Origin: Aquifex aeolicus
Lineage (GTDB): Bacteria > Aquificota > Aquificia > Aquificales > Aquificaceae
NCBI GenBank assembly: GCA_015662815.1
Contig: DQTK01000017.1
Coordinates: 1-8,174 of the forward strand
DNA length: 8,174 nt
Reading direction: 5' to 3'
A program made the position numbers and the translations under genes. Each line of letters opens with the position of its first letter. Positions within the stretch are counted from its first letter, which is position 1. This document shows, in pieces, positions 5,703 through 8,174 of the stretch. The notes under the pieces were generated by a model. It ran no database searches, was not told the DNA's origin, and saw only the letters and a list, made by a program, of their open reading frames with translations.

Positions 5703-5938
5703 TTAATCACTTGTCTTAACTAAAATCAAGCTTCTTAATTTCCTTATCTCTATCTCCCAGAACATTGATTTTGTCTGTGCTATTAGCCAAGCAAGAGTTG
5801 ACACTGAAACAGGGTCAAAGCTAAGTCATCTGGATTTAGAAAAACCTGTCCTGGATAATAGGATTGTTTACTTCTTGCTCCAAAACTTGATAGTTCTCTT
5901 CTCATCTCATGCAAAACTTTAGTAAGAATAATGGCATA
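5703..5938 (-). pseudogene. Decayed small gene of unknown function, several frameshifts
   Basis: Protein-like sequence runs through this otherwise gene-free stretch in more than one minus-strand frame. From 5938 to 5783 one frame is open: YAIILTKVLHEMRREL, SSFGARSKQSYYPGQVF, LNPDDLALTLF, then a stop. From 5825 to 5703 another frame reads DPVSVSTLAWLIAQTKSMFWE and onward. Near the end the third frame gives GDRDKEIKKLDFS and a stop at 5716, which looks more natural than the second frame's own ending. The pieces follow in order with no gap and are closed by a minus-strand terminator. No start codon with a ribosome site is evident in the first piece, so the 5' end may be missing. I cannot name the family. 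An intact short peptide is less likely because no single frame is convincing throughout. Confidence 0.45.
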
Positions 5939-5946
5939 TTATAAAC

Positions 5947-6032
5947 TCTTTATATAAAGAAACCTCAATAAATTATAAGTAAAATTAAAATCTATAATAT
6001 AAGTAAAATCTATCAAAAAGTGGATATTCACT
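5947..6032 (+). promoter_or_regulatory. AT-rich leader of the FadL-type gene with palindromes and a direct repeat
   Basis: The 5646-6070 gap holds, besides the items listed separately, this very AT-rich leader. It contains a perfect 14-bp palindrome TCTTTATATAAAGA (5947-5960), two exact copies of TATAAGTAAAAT (5974-5985 and 5998-6009; period 24) and a near-palindrome AGTGGATATTCACT (6019-6032, two mismatches). The layout suggests a regulated promoter, but no clear -35/-10 pair can be picked. A strong AGGAGGTG at about 6054-6061 then serves the ATG at 6071. Confidence 0.4.
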
Positions 6033-6070
6033 AATGTTTAATAGCACATAAAAAGGAGGTGTAGAAAGTT

Positions 6071-7426
6071 ATGAAAAAAGAACTGTTGGTAATCAGTTCT
6101 ATTTTAACATTAGTTCCTCTTTCCTTTGCGACTAATGGAGACAATCTGATAGGAATAGGTCCAGCTTCCCGGGGAATGGGAGGAATAGGGACGGGAACGC
6201 CCGTGGGACCCATTGACTCCATATTCAGAAATCCTGCTTGGATGAGCTACTTCAACACAAAAAAATTCTTCTTAAGTTTCGGTGGAATACTCTTTATGCC
6301 CGATGTAAAGGTAAGTTCGAAGATGCTGGTAGATGATAATCCTTCAACACCTTCTACAGGTATGTACATGGCTACCAATGGAAAAGTTAAAAGCAATGCA
6401 GATACTTTTATGGTTCCCGAAGTTGGGATAGTGTATAAGGTAAATGAAAGACTTGCTTTGGGTATAGGTGCTTTCGGAGTATCTGGAATGGGTGTTGATT
6501 TTAGAGATAAGCAATTGATAAATGTAAGTTCTCCCGGAAAACCGCCTTACTATTCAAACGCTTTGTCCAAAATGCACACTACATTCCAGTTCATGAGATT
6601 AACTCCTGCAGTGGCTTACAAAATAAACGAAATGATTGCAATAGGTGCTGCTCTTCACATAGCTTGGGGTTCACTTGATATGGGAGCAGAAATGTGCGAA
6701 TTTGATGATGGTGATAAAGATGGACTACCTTCACCTACAAGGTGTTGGAACGCTTCCGGTGGTCAGTCACAAGATTTTGGTCTGGGTGCAAGCATAGGAG
6801 TTGCAGTAAACTTCGGAGACTTTATATACTGTGGTCTGTATTATCAATCTCCCGTTTCTATGAAGTATAAAAATGTTTTTGATTCAAACGGTGATGGAAA
6901 ATATGAGGATATGAAACTCCAGCAACCCCAAGAGTTTGCAATAGGTTTAGGGGTAAAGCCTCTGGAAAATCTAAAAGTGGGTTTTGACGTGAGGTGGATA
7001 GACTGGTCTGGAGCCGACGGTTACGGAGATTTTGGATGGGAAGACCAATGGGTATTTGCAGTAGGTACGGAATATAAACCGATTGATAACTTGACTCTAA
7101 GGATAGGTTGGAATTACGGAAAAACACCTATAAGAGATAAAAGTAACCTTGACCCAATGACTCCTAAAAATAGCATTCCTAACCTTGATAAAAAGTTTTC
7201 GGATTTTGAACTTTACTGGTTTAACTTAGTAGGATTTCCTGCTATTGCAGAACATCACCTTACTTTAGGCCTTAACTGGAAGATAACACCTAATTTTGAT
7301 ATAGACTTATCTTACGTATATGCTCTTGAGAGCGAAGTAACAGCTAAGGCTGCCTACAACGCCGGAGAAGTATCCGCCAAAATGGTTCAACATTCCATCG
7401 GTATAGGTTTAAACTGGTCCTTCTAA
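6071..7426 (+). CDS. FadL/OMPP1/TodX-family outer-membrane channel
   Basis: The 451-residue product has a signal peptide (MKKELLVISSILTLVPLSFA) and a mature N-terminus TNGDNLIGIGPASRGMGGIG, the family's conserved N-terminal hatch region, followed by DSIFRNPAWMSYF. The rest alternates amphipathic strands typical of a 14-strand barrel and ends in an aromatic residue (GIGLNWSF), the signal for barrel assembly. Family members move hydrophobic compounds such as long-chain fatty acids or aromatics across the outer membrane; the substrate here is unknown. Two loops carry acidic DxDxDG-like motifs: DGDKDG around Asp213-Gly218, between Cys209 and Cys225 which could form a disulfide, and DSNGDGKYED at 271-280. 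Both resemble calcium-binding loops. The gene stands alone on its strand after a long leader, and its stop overlaps the end of the bioF-like gene by 4 bp. Confidence 0.9.
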   Translation: MKKELLVISSILTLVPLSFATNGDNLIGIGPASRGMGGIGTGTPVGPIDSIFRNPAWMSYFNTKKFFLSFGGILFMPDVKVSSKMLVDDNPSTPSTGMYMATNGKVKSNADTFMVPEVGIVYKVNERLALGIGAFGVSGMGVDFRDKQLINVSSPGKPPYYSNALSKMHTTFQFMRLTPAVAYKINEMIAIGAALHIAWGSLDMGAEMCEFDDGDKDGLPSPTRCWNASGGQSQDFGLGASIGVAVNFGDFIYCGLYYQSPVSMKYKNVFDSNGDGKYEDMKLQQPQEFAIGLGVKPLENLKVGFDVRWIDWSGADGYGDFGWEDQWVFAVGTEYKPIDNLTLRIGWNYGKTPIRDKSNLDPMTPKNSIPNLDKKFSDFELYWFNLVGFPAIAEHHLTLGLNWKITPNFDIDLSYVYALESEVTAKAAYNAGEVSAKMVQHSIGIGLNWSF

Positions 7427-8174
7427 CCTTTTTTTCCTTTCAAAACTTTTTTTAGAGCTATTCTGAGAAATTCTAAATCTTCGTCCGTGTAGTTAAGGGA
7501 AGCTGTTAATCTTAACCTCGCTTTTCCTTTTGGCACGGTGGGATATCTTATAGCCTGTAGAAAAATACCTTCTCTTAAAAGGGAATTTCTAAACTTTAAA
7601 GCCTCTTCTTCTCGATAAATCATTACGGGGATTATCGGAGTTTCAAAGTATTTAAATTCAAGATGGAGTTCTTTAAAAATCTTGATTAATCTTCTTTCGA
7701 TTATTCTCAGGTTATCTATTATATGGGGATTATTTTCAACGATTTCTAACGCTTTTTTCACTCCTGCACAAACATTAGGAGGTAGTGATGTGGAAAATAT
7801 TAAACTCCTTGTTCTATTTACCAGAAATTCTATCAGAAGTTCAGTTCCGCATATAAATGCTCCATATCCTCCCAAAGCTTTTGAAAGAGTACCCATAACG
7901 ATTATGTAATCTTTATGATTAAGTCCGAAGTAGTCTAATCCTCCCTTTCCTATGGTTGCTGTAGAGTGTGCCTCATCTATGTAAAGCATACAGTCGTATT
8001 CTTCACATATTTTCGTTAACCTCCTTAAATCCGCTATATCTCCATCCATACTGAAAACTGTATCGGTAATGATTAAAACTTTTCTGTAATTCTTTCTGTT
8101 CTTTTTTAAAAACTCTTCTACGCTATCGTAATCCATGTGCTTGAATACCTTTTTATCAGCTTTTGAGAGTCTAA
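7423..8174 (-). CDS. bioF: 8-amino-7-oxononanoate synthase-type aminotransferase (5' end outside window)
   Basis: This is a PLP enzyme of the alpha-oxoamine synthase family. BioF joins pimeloyl-ACP or -CoA with alanine in the first committed step of biotin synthesis. The visible 250 codons start RLSKADKKVFKHMDYDSVEEF, so the gene runs past the edge and the Met at 8136 is internal. Key parts are TDTVFSMDGDIADL, YIDEAHSTATIG (Asp at 7975-7977 and His at 7966-7968, contacting the cofactor), and GTLSKALGGYGAF with the Schiff-base Lys at 7879-7881. FSTSLPP and a C-terminal RLRLTASLNYT follow. KALGGYGAF and SLPP favour BioF over the related 2-amino-3-ketobutyrate CoA ligase, but substrate cannot be fixed from this part. 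It converges on the FadL-type gene with a 4-bp overlap. Confidence 0.88.
   Translation of the reverse strand, partial: RLSKADKKVFKHMDYDSVEEFLKKNRKNYRKVLIITDTVFSMDGDIADLRRLTKICEEYDCMLYIDEAHSTATIGKGGLDYFGLNHKDYIIVMGTLSKALGGYGAFICGTELLIEFLVNRTRSLIFSTSLPPNVCAGVKKALEIVENNPHIIDNLRIIERRLIKIFKELHLEFKYFETPIIPVMIYREEEALKFRNSLLREGIFLQAIRYPTVPKGKARLRLTASLNYTDEDLEFLRIALKKVLKGKKG

Noticed and set aside
5932..5955. Sigma-54 promoter (TGGCAT) upstream of the FadL-type gene
   Set aside because: The required TTGC-type element at the right distance is missing.
5573..6070. Integrated element using tRNA-Pro as attachment site
   Set aside because: No repeat of the tRNA 3' end, no integrase and no mobile-element gene occurs in the window.
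7405..7435. Terminator at the end of the FadL-type gene (AGGTT/AACCT plus seven T)
   Set aside because: The stem has only 5 bp around a 15-base loop, too weak to call, although the T run is real.
7682..7909. Open frames antisense to bioF, moaA, moaE and the cytochrome gene
   Set aside because: They lie wholly within well-supported genes on the other strand and their translations resemble no protein family.

Overview
The window looks like chromosomal DNA of a thermophilic chemolithoautotroph of the Aquificales, close to Aquifex. The truncated first gene encodes a sulfide:quinone oxidoreductase whose C-terminus (the CKDCEGAPGSRC tail) matches, from memory, the Aquifex aeolicus enzyme. The proteins are rich in Lys, Glu and Ile, the AT-rich genes sit beside a very GC-rich tRNA, and genes are packed with overlapping ends. 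I also recall an sqr - moaA - moaE - thiG - aroK neighbourhood in A. aeolicus, but could not check it.

Layout: (1) 1-326, 3' end of sqr, then a pure pyrimidine tract. (2) 411-938, a TetR-family regulator gene broken by two opposite frameshifts. (3) 935-2957, minus strand: an intact TetR regulator followed by moaE and moaA (molybdopterin synthesis), with a 22-bp perfect inverted repeat at the likely moaE start of transcription. (4) 3028-4080, plus strand: thiS and thiG (thiazole moiety of thiamine), divergent from the TetR gene. (5) 4032-5521, minus strand: an exported dihaem c-type cytochrome with a large N-terminal domain of unknown type, translationally coupled to shikimate kinase aroK, which overlaps the end of thiG. 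(6) 5573-5645, tRNA-Pro(TGG). (7) 5646-6070, an intergenic stretch holding a decayed minus-strand gene with its own hairpin terminator, then AT-rich repeats and palindromes upstream of the next gene. (8) 6071-7426, a FadL/OMPP1-family outer-membrane protein. (9) 7423-8174, minus strand, most of a BioF-type aminotransferase running off the right edge.

The genes are mostly housekeeping cofactor and amino-acid functions (Moco, thiamine, biotin, chorismate) mixed with respiratory or envelope functions (SQR, dihaem cytochrome, outer-membrane channel). No mobile element, CRISPR array or defence system is visible. The points most worth a second look are the cytochrome's unidentified N-terminal domain and its coupling to aroK, the two decayed genes, the palindromes around the TetR/moaE/thiS block, and calcium-loop-like motifs in the FadL-type protein.
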